Source: Pseudomonas sp. MYb60
GTDB lineage: Bacteria; Pseudomonadota; Gammaproteobacteria; Pseudomonadales; Pseudomonadaceae
DNA: 64,000 bases
Assembly: GCF_002979555.1 (NCBI RefSeq)
Contig: NZ_PCOZ01000001.1
Span: 62,001-126,000, forward strand
Direction: 5' to 3'
The translations under genes and the position numbers were made by a program. Each line of letters begins with the position of its first letter. The stretch's first letter is position 1. Below are positions 47,589 to 59,871 of the stretch, in pieces. Under the pieces are notes generated by a model, which saw only the letters and a list, made by a program, of their open reading frames with translations, had not been told where the DNA came from and ran no database searches.

Positions 47589-47663
47589 ACAGCTTCTCCT
47601 TCGTTGCCAGTGCATAAAGCGGCAGGCCGGGGTGCCTGCCACTGGAACGCTGTGGCCCGCCCG

Positions 47664-49157
47664 TCACATCAAACGCTTACGCTCGCTGGAAGGCGCGATC
47701 CCAAGGGATTCGCGGTACTTGGCGACGGTTCGACGGGCGACCTGAATGCCTTGTGCCTCCAGTAAACCAGCGATCTTGCTGTCACTCAACGGCTTTTTCT
47801 GATTTTCCGCGGCAACCAGTTTTTTGATGATCGCGCGGATCGCCGTGGACGAGCATTCGCCGCCTTCGGAGGTGCTGACGTGGCTGGAGAAAAAGTATTT
47901 CAGCTCATATATGCCCCGTGGGGTATGCATGAATTTCTGCGTGGTCACCCGTGAAATGGTCGACTCGTGCATGCCAACCGCCTCGGCGATGTCGTGCAGC
48001 ACCAGCGGTTTCATCGCCTCGTCACCGTATTCCAGGAAGCCGCGCTGATGCTCGACGATCTGGGTGGCGACTTTCATCAGCGTTTCGTTGCGGCTTTGCA
48101 GGCTCTTGATGAACCAGCGGGCTTCCTGCAACTGATTGCGCATGAAAGTGTTGTCGGCGCTGGTATCGGCGCGGCGAACAAAACCGGCGTACTGCGGGTT
48201 GACCCGCAGGCGTGGCACCGACTCTTGGTTCAGCTCGACCAGCCAGCGCTCGTTGTCCTTGCGCACGATCACGTCGGGAACCACGTACTCGGCTTCACTG
48301 GACTCGATCTGCGATCCCGGGCGCGGGTTGAGGCTCTGCACCAGTTCGATGACCTGGCGCAGGTCATCTTCCTTGAGCTTCATGCGGCGCATCAGCTGGC
48401 TGTAGTCGCGGCTGCCCAGCAGGTCGATGTAGTCGGTGACCAGGCGCTGGGCTTCGGCGAGCCATGGTGTCTTGGCGGGCAACTGGCGCAGTTGCAGCAA
48501 CAGACATTCGCTGAGGTTGCGTGCACCGATGCCGGCGGGTTCGAACTGTTGGATGCGGTGCAGGACGGCTTCGATCTCGTCCAGCTCGATGTCCAGTTCC
48601 GGGTCGAAGGCCTCGAGGATTTCCTCGAGGGTTTCGTCCAGGTAGCCCTGGTTATTGATGCAGTCGATCAGGGTCACAGCGATCAGGCGATCGGTGTCCG
48701 ACATCGGCGCAAGGTTCAGTTGCCACAGCAGATGGCTCTGCAGGCTCTCGCCGGCGGAGGTGCGGGTGGTGAAGTCCCACTCGTCATCGTCATTGCTGGG
48801 CAGGCTGCTGGCGCTGGTCTGGTAGACGTCTTCCCAGGCGGTGTCCACGGGAAGTTCGTTGGGGATGCGTTCGTTCCAATCGCCTTCCTCCAGGTTGTCG
48901 ACCGTCGGGGCGGTTTCCTGGTAGGAGGGTTCCTGCACGTCGGAATTGGGTTTTTGCTCGATGTTGTCGGCCAGCGGGTCTGCATTATCGAAGTCGTCGC
49001 CTTCTTCCTGGCGTTCGAGCATCGGATTGGACTCCAGGGCCTCCTGGATTTCCTGTTGCAGGTCCAGGGTCGACAATTGGAGCAGGCGGATGGCCTGTTG
49101 CAGCTGCGGTGTCATCGTCAGCTGCTGGCCCATTCTCAGGACTAGCGATGGTTTCAT
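47664..49157 (-). CDS. rpoN: RNA polymerase sigma-54 factor
   Basis: This 497-residue sigma-54 has region I ([23 protein letters not shown]), which interacts with enhancer-binding activators. An acidic region II (residues about 55-125) follows, then the core-binding part, a helix-turn-helix ([19 protein letters not shown]) and the RpoN box [10 protein letters not shown] near the C-terminus, which reads -24 elements. It heads the rpoN-hpf-ptsN-rapZ-ptsH cluster. Confidence 0.97.
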   Translation of the reverse strand: MKPSLVLRMGQQLTMTPQLQQAIRLLQLSTLDLQQEIQEALESNPMLERQEEGDDFDNADPLADNIEQKPNSDVQEPSYQETAPTVDNLEEGDWNERIPNELPVDTAWEDVYQTSASSLPSNDDDEWDFTTRTSAGESLQSHLLWQLNLAPMSDTDRLIAVTLIDCINNQGYLDETLEEILEAFDPELDIELDEIEAVLHRIQQFEPAGIGARNLSECLLLQLRQLPAKTPWLAEAQRLVTDYIDLLGSRDYSQLMRRMKLKEDDLRQVIELVQSLNPRPGSQIESSEAEYVVPDVIVRKDNERWLVELNQESVPRLRVNPQYAGFVRRADTSADNTFMRNQLQEARWFIKSLQSRNETLMKVATQIVEHQRGFLEYGDEAMKPLVLHDIAEAVGMHESTISRVTTQKFMHTPRGIYELKYFFSSHVSTSEGGECSSTAIRAIIKKLVAAENQKKPLSDSKIAGLLEAQGIQVARRTVAKYRESLGIAPSSERKRLM

Positions 49158-49233
49158 GGCAGGGGCTTAACACCTTATTCGCCGGCGCAATGCGCCATCC
49201 ACGACAGGGCGCGCGAGCGCCAAACATAAGCAA

Positions 49234-49239
49234 ATTATA
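49234..49239 (-). promoter_or_regulatory. Perfect -10 hexamer upstream of rpoN
   Basis: TATAAT lies on the minus strand about 77 bases before the rpoN start, in the 186-base gap after lptB. A -35 at 16-18 bases is poor (GGCAAA-like), so only the -10 is offered. Nearby (about 49277-49302) AATAAAAA and TTTTTATT flank a GC core, possibly ending lptB transcripts. Confidence 0.45.
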
Positions 49240-49343
49240 TGCCTGATGTCGGGGGGTTTGCCTAGAGCGCGGTAACAATAAAAAGCCGGAGGTTTTTTAT
49301 TGACTCCTGCGCCCCATGGCAAACGGCCGTGACACCACGGTGT

Positions 49344-50068
<725 letters not shown>

Positions 50069-50069
<1 letters not shown>

Positions 50070-50602
50070 TACTCGGCCTTCTTCTTCGGCTGGATGACCA
50101 TGTCGATGCGTGGGCGCGATTCGGTAACCTTGCTGCCGTTGGCTCGACCGGCGCTGGCCAGTTTCTTCACGGTGTCATAGACGATTTTCTCGCCCTGGGT
50201 GGTGTTGTTGTCCTTGTCGACAACCTTGGCCTTGTCGATCAGTACGACGCGGTTTTGCGCGGCGTGGTATTGAATCGTCACGCCCCAGCCCTGGACGGGC
50301 TTGGTATCGCCAGCGGTCTGCAGTTGCTCGAAGTAGGCGAGGTTGCCCACTGAGGTCACTACGTCGATGTCGCCGGTCTGGGTGCGGGTGATCGTCACGG
50401 TGTTGCCGGTGACCTTCATCGAACCCTGGGTGATGATCACATCGCCCTTGTAGGTGGCAACGCCGTTCTTGTCGTCCAGTTGGGCATCGTCGGCCTGAAT
50501 GCGGATAGGCTGCTCTTGATCGTTCGGCAGAGCCCAGGCGCTCACGCTTCCCAGTGCTGCGCTCAGACTGAGCAAAATCGGGAGAGTTTTAACGAGCCTC
50601 AT
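50069..50602 (-). CDS. lptA: LPS transport periplasmic protein LptA
   Basis: This 177-residue periplasmic bridge protein has a Sec signal peptide ([24 protein letters not shown]) and an OstA/LptA beta-jellyroll ([37 protein letters not shown]). It ends in a basic tail (IQPKKKAE). The start has AGAGGA and overlaps the lptC end by 14 bases. Confidence 0.95.
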
Positions 50603-51161
50603 ACTGTCCTCTTACGTTCGATAGCAGGTGTATCCTGCTGTCTTTCAAATACGCTTTCATTCCCTTGCCAGTCGATACACCGCCAGCGCCGTCGATTCTA
50701 ACGTCTTGCTCGGTCTGCGCATATTGCTTCTGCGGGAATACGGTCATGCGACTGGTGGTAATCACCGTGTTGCGGTTCTTGTCGTCAACTCGCGCAACGC
50801 GCACCGAGTCGATCAGTTCCACCTCGGTGCCGTCCGGGTTCACTTCACCGCGCTTGCTGGTGACGTGCCACGGAAATTCGGTGCCGCGGTAGATGTTCAT
50901 GTCCGGGTTGGTCAGCAAGGTAATTTCGCTGGCCTTCACGTGCTCGACCTTGTCCGACATCATCTCGTACTGCAGCTTGCCATCGGGCAGGAACTGCACG
51001 CTCTTGGCATTGATGGCGTAATAGTCGATAGCCCCCTCGTCGACCTGCGCGGCCGGTTGGTCGAGGAAGCGCTCCGGGCTGATATTCCAGTAGCCCACCG
51101 CCAGGAACAGCGCGGCGATGACCCCGAATAGCAGGAAGTTGCGAATCTTTTTGCTCAGCAT
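50589..51161 (-). CDS. lptC: LPS export system protein LptC
   Basis: This 190-residue bitopic protein has one N-terminal membrane helix (FLLFGVIAALFLAVGYWNI) and a periplasmic jellyroll (DYYAINAKSVQFLPDGKLQYEM and VNPDGTEVELIDSVRV). It joins LptB2FG to LptA. It starts eight bases after kdsC. Confidence 0.94.
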   Translation of the reverse strand: MLSKKIRNFLLFGVIAALFLAVGYWNISPERFLDQPAAQVDEGAIDYYAINAKSVQFLPDGKLQYEMMSDKVEHVKASEITLLTNPDMNIYRGTEFPWHVTSKRGEVNPDGTEVELIDSVRVARVDDKNRNTVITTSRMTVFPQKQYAQTEQDVRIDGAGGVSTGKGMKAYLKDSRIHLLSNVRGQYEAR

Positions 51162-51169
51162 AAAACGCT

Positions 51170-51694
51170 CTATAGGTAGGCGGCGTGGGCCGCTTCAAGG
51201 CTACCCTGGGCACGCAGGATCAGCTCGCAGAACTCGCGGGCGGCACCTTCGCCGCCACGGGCGGTGGTGATGCCGTGGGCGTGTTCGCGTACAAAGGCGG
51301 CCGCATTGGCGACTGCCATGCCCAGGCCCACCCGGCGGATCACCGGCAGGTCGGGCAAGTCATCGCCCAGGTAGGCAACCTGCTCATAGCTTAGATTGAG
51401 TTGGCCAAGAAGCTCGTCCAGGACCACCAGTTTATCCTCGCGGCCCTGATACAGGTGAGGAATCCCCAAATTTTGTGCGCGGCGTTCCACAACGGGCGTT
51501 TTTCTGCCGCTGATGATCGCCGTTTGCACGCCCGACGCCATCAGCATCTTGATGCCCTGGCCGTCGAGGGTATTGAAGGTCTTGAACTCACTGCCGTCTT
51601 CAAGGAAGTACAGGCGGCCATCCGTCAGCACGCCGTCAACGTCAAAAATCGCCAATTTGATGTGCTTGCCACGTTGCAGCAGGTCGCTGGTCAT
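51170..51694 (-). CDS. kdsC: 3-deoxy-D-manno-octulosonate-8-phosphate phosphatase
   Basis: This 174-residue HAD-family C0 phosphatase has the catalytic Asp18 and Asp20 in FDVDGVLTDGRLYF, the Thr/Ser motif AIISGRKTP, and the metal motif YLGDDLPDLP. It releases phosphate from Kdo-8-phosphate in LPS core synthesis. It abuts kdsD with no gap. Confidence 0.95.
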   Translation of the reverse strand: MTSDLLQRGKHIKLAIFDVDGVLTDGRLYFLEDGSEFKTFNTLDGQGIKMLMASGVQTAIISGRKTPVVERRAQNLGIPHLYQGREDKLVVLDELLGQLNLSYEQVAYLGDDLPDLPVIRRVGLGMAVANAAAFVREHAHGITTARGGEGAAREFCELILRAQGSLEAAHAAYL

Positions 51695-52669
51695 TTACAT
51701 CACTCCCGCACGCAACAGGTCGTGCATGTTCAGGGCGCCGATCGGGTGGTCGTCTTTATCGACCACTACCAGTGCGCCAATCTTGTGGTCTTCCATGATT
51801 TTCAAGGCTTCGGCGGCCAGCATGTCGGGACGCGCGGTCTTGCCGTGAGGTGTCATCACTGCGTCGATGGTGGCGGTGTGGATGTCGATGGTGCGGTCCA
51901 GGGTGCGGCGCAAGTCGCCGTCAGTGAAAACCCCGGCCAGTTTGCCGTCGGCTTCCAGGATGACCGTCATGCCCAGGCCCTTGCGGGTCATTTCCATCAG
52001 TGCGTCCTTCAGAAGGGTACCGCGCGCGACGTGGGGCAATTCCTCGCCCGAGTGCATCACGTTGTCCACTTTCAGCAGCAAGCGACGGCCCAGGGCGCCG
52101 CCTGGGTGCGAGAACGCGAAATCTTCAGCGGTAAAGCCGCGGGCGTCCAGCAGCGCCACGGCCAGCGCGTCACCCATGACCAGCGCAGCGGTGGTGGAGG
52201 AGGTCGGTGCCAGGTTCAGCGGGCAGGCTTCGTGGGCCACATGCACGTTCAGGTTGACTTCGGCGGCCTTGGCCAGCGTCGATTCAGGGTTGCCGGTCAG
52301 GCTGATCATCTTGATGCCCAGGCGCTTGATCAGCGGCAGCAGGGTGACGATCTCGTTGGTCGTGCCGGAGTTGGACAATGCCAGGATGATGTCATCCTTG
52401 GTGATCATGCCCATGTCGCCGTGGCTGGCTTCGGCCGGGTGCACGAAAAACGCCGTGGTTCCGGTGCTGGCCAGGGTGGCGGCGATCTTGTTGCCGATAT
52501 GGCCTGACTTGCCCATGCCGACCACGACAACGCGGCCCTTGCTGGCCAGAATCATCTCGCAGGCGCGCACGAAATCCGCGTCGATATGGGCCAGCAAGCT
52601 TTCTACGGCTTCGAGCTCGAGGCGGATGGTGCGTTGTGCGGATTGGATAAGGTCGCTGGATTGGCTCAT
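51695..52669 (-). CDS. kdsD: Arabinose-5-phosphate isomerase
   Basis: This 324-residue enzyme converts ribulose-5-phosphate to arabinose-5-phosphate, the first Kdo-specific step. An N-terminal SIS domain covers about residues 40-175 (GRVVVVGMGKSGHIGNKIAATLASTGT; HGDMGMI; LSNSGTTNEI). A pair of CBS domains fills the rest. ATG 52669 (MSQSSDLIQ) is chosen over an open frame reaching 52732. It heads the kdsD-kdsC-lptC-lptA-lptB group, divergent from mlaF across about 300 bases. Confidence 0.95.
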   Translation of the reverse strand: MSQSSDLIQSAQRTIRLELEAVESLLAHIDADFVRACEMILASKGRVVVVGMGKSGHIGNKIAATLASTGTTAFFVHPAEASHGDMGMITKDDIILALSNSGTTNEIVTLLPLIKRLGIKMISLTGNPESTLAKAAEVNLNVHVAHEACPLNLAPTSSTTAALVMGDALAVALLDARGFTAEDFAFSHPGGALGRRLLLKVDNVMHSGEELPHVARGTLLKDALMEMTRKGLGMTVILEADGKLAGVFTDGDLRRTLDRTIDIHTATIDAVMTPHGKTARPDMLAAEALKIMEDHKIGALVVVDKDDHPIGALNMHDLLRAGVM

Positions 52670-52967
52670 GTCTGAAATCGTATAGCCTGACGAAAAGTCG
52701 CCGATTATAGCGGTAATGATCAATTCCCTCACGCAAGTTCGTCAGGAGTTATTCGGCAGGGGGGTGAGAATCATGAGCTGCAACCCTATTTCCCTGTACT
52801 CAATCTGAACAAGCACGGTTCCGGCCTTGGGCGCCCTGTACCAGCAGTGATATAGTTCGCCGCCAGTTCGGTCCGCTCAACCCATGTGGACAACTATTGC
52901 ACAAGCTTTGCAAACGTTTGTCGCAAGCGTGGTGTCTGAGTGAGAGGCTGCATCCCAAGGAGATTAG
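52670..52967. other. Divergent control region between kdsD and mlaF
   Basis: This 298-base stretch separates two envelope operons (Kdo/LPS export and Mla). I see no reading frame I would call a gene. It must hold both promoters, but no hexamer pair was convincing by eye; mlaF has a good Shine-Dalgarno (AAGGAG, 52959-52964). Confidence 0.6.
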
Positions 52968-53777
52968 ATGAGTGCCGATAACGCCTACGCGGTCGAGCTG
53001 AAGGGACTGACCTTCAAGCGCGGGACGCGCAGCATCTTCAATAACGTCGATATTCGCATTCCCCGCGGCAAGGTCACGGGCATCATGGGGCCTTCCGGTT
53101 GCGGCAAGACCACCCTGTTGCGCCTGATGGGCATGCAATTGCGCCCCTCCGCCGGTGAAGTGTGGGTCAACGGCCAGAACCTGCCGACATTGTCGCGCAG
53201 CGATCTGTTCGATGCCCGCAAGCACATGGGCGTACTGTTCCAGAGCGGCGCGCTGTTCACCGACCTCGACGTCTTCGAAAACGTAGCGTTCCCGCTGCGG
53301 GTGCATACCCAGCTGTCTGACGAAATGATTCGTGACATTGTGTTGCTGAAACTGCAGGCCGTCGGCCTTCGCGGTGCCATCGACCTGATGCCCGATGAGC
53401 TGTCTGGCGGCATGAAGCGTCGTGTCGCCTTGGCGCGCGCCATTGCGCTGGACCCGCAGATTCTCATGTACGACGAACCCTTCGTCGGCCAGGACCCCAT
53501 CGCCATGGGCGTGCTGGTCCGTCTGATCCGCCTGCTCAACGATGCACTGGGTATCACCAGCATCGTGGTGTCCCATGATCTTGCAGAAACCGCGAGCATT
53601 GCCGATTACCTCTACGTAGTGGGGGACGGCCAGGTACTGGGGCAGGGCACGCCTGAAGAACTGATGAACGCTGATAACCCGCGCATTCGCCAATTCATGA
53701 CCGGCGATCCCGACGGCCCGGTGCCTTTTCACTTTCCGGCAGCGGATTACCGCGCAGATCTCCTGGGGAAGCGCTGA
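52968..53777 (+). CDS. mlaF: Phospholipid ABC transporter ATP-binding protein MlaF
   Basis: This 269-residue ATPase drives the MlaFEDB complex that keeps phospholipids out of the outer leaflet of the outer membrane. Walker A is [10 protein letters not shown], the signature is [14 protein letters not shown], Walker B is [13 protein letters not shown], and the H-loop is VSHDLAE. First of mlaFEDCB; its stop overlaps the mlaE start by one base. Confidence 0.96.
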   Translation: MSADNAYAVELKGLTFKRGTRSIFNNVDIRIPRGKVTGIMGPSGCGKTTLLRLMGMQLRPSAGEVWVNGQNLPTLSRSDLFDARKHMGVLFQSGALFTDLDVFENVAFPLRVHTQLSDEMIRDIVLLKLQAVGLRGAIDLMPDELSGGMKRRVALARAIALDPQILMYDEPFVGQDPIAMGVLVRLIRLLNDALGITSIVVSHDLAETASIADYLYVVGDGQVLGQGTPEELMNADNPRIRQFMTGDPDGPVPFHFPAADYRADLLGKR

Positions 53778-54574
53778 TGCGCAAGACATCTTTAATCGAG
53801 AAGGTCCGCCTTTTCGGTCGCTCGGGCATCGACATTGTCGAGGTGCTGGGCCGTTCGACGATTTTCCTCTTCCACGCCCTGCTTGGGCGCGGTGGCATTG
53901 GCGGCGGCTTTGGCCTGCTGGTCAAGCAACTGCATTCGGTGGGCGTGATGTCCCTGGTGATCATCGTGGTCTCCGGGGTGTTCATTGGCATGGTGCTGGC
54001 CTTGCAGGGCTTCAATATCCTCTCCAGCTACGGCTCGGAACAGGCGGTGGGGCAGATGGTTGCCCTGACACTGCTGCGTGAGCTGGGGCCGGTGGTGACA
54101 GCGCTGCTGTTCGCCGGGCGAGCGGGTTCGGCATTGACTGCCGAAATCGGCAACATGAAGTCCACCGAGCAGTTGTCCAGCCTGGAAATGATCGGCGTGG
54201 ACCCGCTCAAGTATATTGTTGCCCCGCGCCTGTGGGCTGGCTTCATATCCCTTCCGCTGCTGGCGATGATCTTCAGCGTGGTGGGCATCTGGGGCGGCTC
54301 GTGGGTCGCGGTTGACTGGCTGGGGGTCTACGACGGCTCCTACTGGGCCAACATGCAGAACAGCGTGACCTTCAGTGGCGACGTGCTCAACGGCATCATA
54401 AAAAGCATCGTCTTCGCCTTTGTAGTGACCTGGATCGCCGTATTCCAAGGCTACGACTGTGAGCCCACTTCAGAAGGGATCAGTCGTGCCACCACCAAGA
54501 CCGTTGTGTACGCCTCGCTGGCGGTACTGGGCCTTGACTTCATTTTGACCGCCTTGATGTTTGGAGATTTCTGA
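53777..54574 (+). CDS. mlaE: Phospholipid ABC transporter permease MlaE
   Basis: This 265-residue permease has an N-terminal interfacial helix and about five membrane helices (for example [22 protein letters not shown]). The conserved coupling stretch is [33 protein letters not shown]. It overlaps both neighbours by one base. Confidence 0.96.
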   Translation: MRKTSLIEKVRLFGRSGIDIVEVLGRSTIFLFHALLGRGGIGGGFGLLVKQLHSVGVMSLVIIVVSGVFIGMVLALQGFNILSSYGSEQAVGQMVALTLLRELGPVVTALLFAGRAGSALTAEIGNMKSTEQLSSLEMIGVDPLKYIVAPRLWAGFISLPLLAMIFSVVGIWGGSWVAVDWLGVYDGSYWANMQNSVTFSGDVLNGIIKSIVFAFVVTWIAVFQGYDCEPTSEGISRATTKTVVYASLAVLGLDFILTALMFGDF

Positions 54575-55041
54575 TGCAAAACCGCACTGTGGAAATCGGT
54601 GTCGGCCTTTTCTTGCTGGCTGGCATCCTGGCTTTACTGTTGCTGGCCCTGCGGGTCAGCGGCCTGTCGGCCAGCCCCACCGCCGATACCTATAAACTTT
54701 ATGCGTATTTCGACAATATCGCCGGTTTGACTGTCAGAGCTAAAGTGACCATGGCCGGTGTGACCATCGGCAAGGTCACGGCAATCGATCTGGATCGCGA
54801 CAGCTTCACCGGTCGAGTGACGATGCAACTGGACAAGAAGGTCGATAACCTTCCGACCGACTCCACGGCATCTATCCTCACGGCGGGTCTGCTGGGCGAG
54901 AAATACATCGGTGTCAGCGTGGGTGGGGAGACAGCCCTGCTCAAGGATGGCTCGACAATCCACGACACACAGTCGTCGCTGGTACTTGAGGACCTGATCG
55001 GTAAATTCCTGCTTAATACGGTCAATAAAGACGCCAAATGA
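54574..55041 (+). CDS. mlaD: Phospholipid transport MCE-domain protein MlaD
   Basis: This 155-residue MCE protein has an N-terminal membrane helix (VGLFLLAGILALLLLALRVSGL) and an MCE domain (YKLYAYFDNIAGLTVRAKVTMAGVTIGKV). A hydrophobic C-terminal part (LVLEDLIGKFLLNTV) lines the central pore in the known hexamer. It is slightly shorter than the E. coli protein. Confidence 0.95.
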   Translation: MQNRTVEIGVGLFLLAGILALLLLALRVSGLSASPTADTYKLYAYFDNIAGLTVRAKVTMAGVTIGKVTAIDLDRDSFTGRVTMQLDKKVDNLPTDSTASILTAGLLGEKYIGVSVGGETALLKDGSTIHDTQSSLVLEDLIGKFLLNTVNKDAK

Positions 55042-55052
55042 GGAATCTGCAC

Positions 55053-55700
55053 ATGATCTCTACCTTGCGACGTGGCCTCCTGGTATTGCTTGCAGCGCTG
55101 CCAATGATGGCCAACGCAGCAGGTTCTGCCCACGAGCTGGTGCAGGACACCACCAACAAGATGTTGGCTGACCTGAGTGCGAACAAAGAGCAGTACAAAC
55201 AGGATCCGAGCGCTTTCTATCGTTCGTTGAACGAGATTGTCGGCCCGGTGGTCGATGCCGAAGGCATTTCCCGCAGCATCATGACCGTCAAGTATTCGCG
55301 CAAGGCCACGCCTGAGCAGATGCAGCGCTTCCAGGAAAACTTCAAGCGCGGCCTGTTCCAGTTCTATGGCAACGCGTTGCTCGAGTACAACAACCAGGGC
55401 ATTACCGTGGCGCCTGCCGGCGATGAGTCGGGCGATCGCACCAGCGTCAACATGAGCGTCAAGGGCAACAATGGCGCCGTGTACCCGGTGCAGTACACCC
55501 TGGAGAAGATCAACGGCGAGTGGAAACTGCGCAACGTGATCATCAACGGCATCAATATCGGCAAGCTGTTCCGTGACCAGTTCGCCGACGCGATGCAGCG
55601 CAATGGCAACGACCTGGACAAGACCATCGATGGCTGGGCCGGCGAAGTCGCCAAAGCCAAGGAAGAGACCGATAAAGCTGCCGGGAAGCCCGCGCAATGA
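55053..55700 (+). CDS. mlaC: Phospholipid-binding periplasmic protein MlaC
   Basis: This 215-residue periplasmic lipid shuttle has a signal peptide (MISTLRRGLLVLLAALPMMANA), then the Tol-Tol/MlaC fold with VQDTTNKMLADL, GPVVDAEGISRSIMTVKYSRKATPEQMQRF and WKLRNVIINGINIGKLFRDQF. ATG 55053 (behind TGAGGAA) gives a standard signal peptide; ATG 55038 overlapping the mlaD stop is the alternative. The end overlaps mlaB by four bases. Confidence 0.94.
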   Translation: MISTLRRGLLVLLAALPMMANAAGSAHELVQDTTNKMLADLSANKEQYKQDPSAFYRSLNEIVGPVVDAEGISRSIMTVKYSRKATPEQMQRFQENFKRGLFQFYGNALLEYNNQGITVAPAGDESGDRTSVNMSVKGNNGAVYPVQYTLEKINGEWKLRNVIINGINIGKLFRDQFADAMQRNGNDLDKTIDGWAGEVAKAKEETDKAAGKPAQ

Positions 55701-56002
55701 CCGAGTCGGCTGTTCGTCTGGGCAACGCCGGCGAGCTGCTTATCAGCGGTGTGCTGGACTATCGCACCGGGCCTGACCTGCGCAAGCAGGGCCAGGCACT
55801 GATCAATACCAGCACGGCGCCTGCAGTGGTGCTGGATTGCTCCGCGGTGACCAAGTCCAGCAGCGTCGGTTTGTCGTTGTTGCTGTGCTTCATGCGTGAT
55901 GCCCAGGCGGCGAACAAGCCCGTCAGCATCCGTGCGTTGCCTGAAGACATGCGCGAAATTGCCGAAGTTTCCGGTCTGACCGAGCTGTTGACCCATCCTT
56001 AA
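55697..56002 (+). CDS. mlaB: STAS-domain protein MlaB
   Basis: This 101-residue STAS protein binds MlaF and is needed for stability of the ATPase complex. The anti-sigma-antagonist-like core VVLDCSAVTKSSSVGLSLLLCFMRDA contains the conserved Thr-Lys-Ser segment. It is last gene of mlaFEDCB, overlapping mlaC (ATGA). Confidence 0.9.
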   Translation: MTESAVRLGNAGELLISGVLDYRTGPDLRKQGQALINTSTAPAVVLDCSAVTKSSSVGLSLLLCFMRDAQAANKPVSIRALPEDMREIAEVSGLTELLTHP

Positions 56003-56015
56003 TACACATTAATGG

Positions 56016-56071
56016 AGAAGCCCCCCGTCAGAGTCCTGCTATGCGGGGTTCGCAGGCGCGGGGCTTTTTTG
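56016..56071 (+). terminator. Rho-independent terminator after mlaB
   Basis: GAAGCCCC near 56017 pairs with GGGGCTTTTTT at the end; an internal smaller stem lies between. It ends the mla operon before ibaG. Confidence 0.6.
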
Positions 56072-56116
56072 TATGATGTGCGACCCGTGCGCACTGGGCG
56101 CCGATAGAGGTTGAGC

Positions 56117-57645
<1,529 letters not shown>

Positions 57646-57660
57646 TCTCCGGGGCTGTAA

Positions 57661-57727
57661 GGGCGGTGAGAGAGTAAGTTCTCCCACCGCTGGGTTTGTT
57701 TCAAATCGAGGCTGTCATGGCCTCGAT
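57661..57727 (+). other. Two hairpins between murA and hisG
   Basis: GCGGTGAGAGA, loop, TTCTCCCACCGC (57663-57690) is followed by TGGGTTTGTTT. A second perfect stem, ATCGAGGC, TGTCATG, GCCTCGAT (57705-57727), comes next. The first may be a weak terminator for murA; the second lies in the hisG leader. No His-rich leader peptide is visible. Confidence 0.55.
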
Positions 57728-57787
57728 CTGTGTCCGGCGCCGTTTGCGACCGGACCGCAATAGCCTGATGAAGGACTGACGTTTCCC

Positions 57788-58423
57788 ATGTTGACCATCG
57801 CACTGTCCAAGGGCCGCATCCTTGACGACACTTTGCCGCTTCTGGCTGAAGCGGGCATCGTGCCGACCGAGAATCCGGACAAGAGCCGCAAGCTGATCAT
57901 CCCCACGACCCAGGACGACGTTCGCCTGTTGATCGTGCGGGCTACCGACGTGCCGACCTATGTGGAACATGGCGCAGCCGACCTGGGTGTCGCGGGTAAA
58001 GACGTGCTGATGGAATACGGTGGCCAGGGCCTGTACGAGCCTTTGGACCTGCGTATCGCTCTGTGCAAGCTAATGACCGCCGGCCGTGTCGGTGATGTCG
58101 AGCCCAAAGGCCGCCTGCGCGTGGCAACCAAGTTCGTCAATGTCGCCAAGCGTTACTACGCCGAGCAAGGCCGTCAGGTCGACATCATCAAGCTCTACGG
58201 CTCGATGGAGCTGGCGCCGCTGATCGGCCTCGCCGACAAGATCATCGACGTGGTCGACACCGGCAACACCCTGCGTGCCAACGGTCTGGAGCCCCAGGAT
58301 TTCATCGCTGACATCAGCTCCCGCCTGATCGTCAACAAAGCATCGATGAAGATGCAGCACGCCCGTATCCAGGCGTTGATCGACACCCTGCGCACGGCAG
58401 TGGAGTCGCGACACCGCGGTTGA
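57788..58423 (+). CDS. hisG: ATP phosphoribosyltransferase, short form
   Basis: This 211-residue catalytic subunit condenses ATP with PRPP to open histidine synthesis. It is the short form without the C-terminal His-binding domain, so it needs the HisZ regulatory subunit, which is not in this window. [30 protein letters not shown] and [15 protein letters not shown] (PRPP-binding) are visible. Confidence 0.96.
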   Translation: MLTIALSKGRILDDTLPLLAEAGIVPTENPDKSRKLIIPTTQDDVRLLIVRATDVPTYVEHGAADLGVAGKDVLMEYGGQGLYEPLDLRIALCKLMTAGRVGDVEPKGRLRVATKFVNVAKRYYAEQGRQVDIIKLYGSMELAPLIGLADKIIDVVDTGNTLRANGLEPQDFIADISSRLIVNKASMKMQHARIQALIDTLRTAVESRHRG

Positions 58424-58478
58424 CCTACCCGCGTAGCCGGAAGGCTGCGCCCGTCTATCCGCCTCATAGCCAGAATTC

Positions 58479-58527
58479 TCAGGTGCCCAAGCGGAAACGA
58501 CTGCTAGTTTAGGGCGCCTGAGTTTTT
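58479..58527 (+). terminator. Terminator-like stem between hisG and hisD
   Basis: TCAGGTGCCC (58479-58488) pairs with GGGCGCCTGA (58512-58521), one mismatch, loop of 23 bases, followed by GTTTTTG. It lies 25 bases before the hisD start and could attenuate read-through from hisG. Confidence 0.5.
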
Positions 58528-58551
58528 GCCATTTCTATTGAGGCCCTCGCT

Positions 58552-59868
58552 ATGACCACGTCCACTGCAATTGCCCGACTCAACGCTGCCGACCCGGATT
58601 TCGCCCATCATCTGGATCATCTGCTGAGCTGGGAAAGCGTGTCCGACGAGTCGGTCAACGGGCGAGTACTCGACATCATCAAGGCCGTGCGCGAGCGCGG
58701 TGATGCGGCGCTGGTGGACTTCACCCGCCAGTTCGATGGCCTGGACGTCGCATCGATGTCCGACCTGATTCTGCCCCGTGAACGCTTGGAGCTGGCCCTG
58801 ACGCGCATTACTGCACCTCAGCGCGAAGCCCTGGAAGTGGCGGCGGCGCGGGTGCGCAGCTACCACGAAAAACAGAAACAGGACTCCTGGAGCTACACCG
58901 AGGCCGACGGCACAGTGCTGGGCCAGAAGGTCACGCCACTCGACCGCGCAGGCCTGTACGTGCCGGGCGGCAAGGCGTCGTACCCATCGTCGGTGCTGAT
59001 GAATGCGATCCCGGCCAAAGTGGCGGGTGTAACGGAAGTGGTTATGGTGGTGCCAACCCCGCGCGGTGAAATCAACGAGCTGGTGCTGGCCGCCGCGTGC
59101 ATCGCCGGCGTTGACCGCGTATTTACCATCGGTGGCGCCCAGGCTGTTGCCGCCTTGGCCTATGGCACTGAGAGTGTGCCGAAAGTCGACAAGGTGGTCG
59201 GCCCCGGCAACATCTACGTCGCCACCGCCAAGCGTCATGTGTTTGGCCAGGTCGGCATCGACATGATCGCCGGCCCGTCGGAAATCCTTGTGGTCTGCGA
59301 CGGCCAGACCGATCCGGACTGGATCGCCATGGACCTGTTCTCCCAGGCCGAGCACGACGAAGACGCCCAGGCGATCCTGGTCAGCCCGGACGCCGAATTC
59401 CTCGACAAGGTCGCCGCCAGCATCGACAAGCTGTTGCCGACCATGGACCGCGCCGAGATCATCGAGAAGTCGATCAATGGCCGTGGCGCGCTGATCCTGG
59501 TACGCGACATGGAACACGCCATCGACGTCGCCAACCGCATCGCACCGGAGCACCTTGAGCTGTCCGTGGCCGACCCGCAAGCGTGGTTGCCCTCGATTCG
59601 CCACGCCGGTGCGATCTTCATGGGCCGCCACACCAGCGAAGCCCTGGGCGACTACTGCGCCGGCCCCAACCACGTGCTGCCGACCTCCGGCACCGCGCGT
59701 TTCTCGTCGCCACTGGGGGTGTATGACTTCCAGAAGCGTTCGTCGATCATCTTTTGCTCGCCGCAGGGCGCGTCCGAGCTGGGCAAGACCGCCTCGGTAC
59801 TGGCCCGTGGCGAGTCGCTGAGCGCCCACGCGCGCAGCGCCGAATACCGAATCGTCAAGGGAGAGTGA
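58552..59868 (+). CDS. hisD: Histidinol dehydrogenase
   Basis: This 438-residue zinc enzyme oxidises histidinol to histidine with two NAD+. The signature begins [13 protein letters not shown] and continues to [33 protein letters not shown] is the conserved C-terminal site. It is followed four bases later by hisC, so hisD-hisC are co-translated. Confidence 0.97.
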   Translation: MTTSTAIARLNAADPDFAHHLDHLLSWESVSDESVNGRVLDIIKAVRERGDAALVDFTRQFDGLDVASMSDLILPRERLELALTRITAPQREALEVAAARVRSYHEKQKQDSWSYTEADGTVLGQKVTPLDRAGLYVPGGKASYPSSVLMNAIPAKVAGVTEVVMVVPTPRGEINELVLAAACIAGVDRVFTIGGAQAVAALAYGTESVPKVDKVVGPGNIYVATAKRHVFGQVGIDMIAGPSEILVVCDGQTDPDWIAMDLFSQAEHDEDAQAILVSPDAEFLDKVAASIDKLLPTMDRAEIIEKSINGRGALILVRDMEHAIDVANRIAPEHLELSVADPQAWLPSIRHAGAIFMGRHTSEALGDYCAGPNHVLPTSGTARFSSPLGVYDFQKRSSIIFCSPQGASELGKTASVLARGESLSAHARSAEYRIVKGE

Positions 59869-59871
59869 GGC

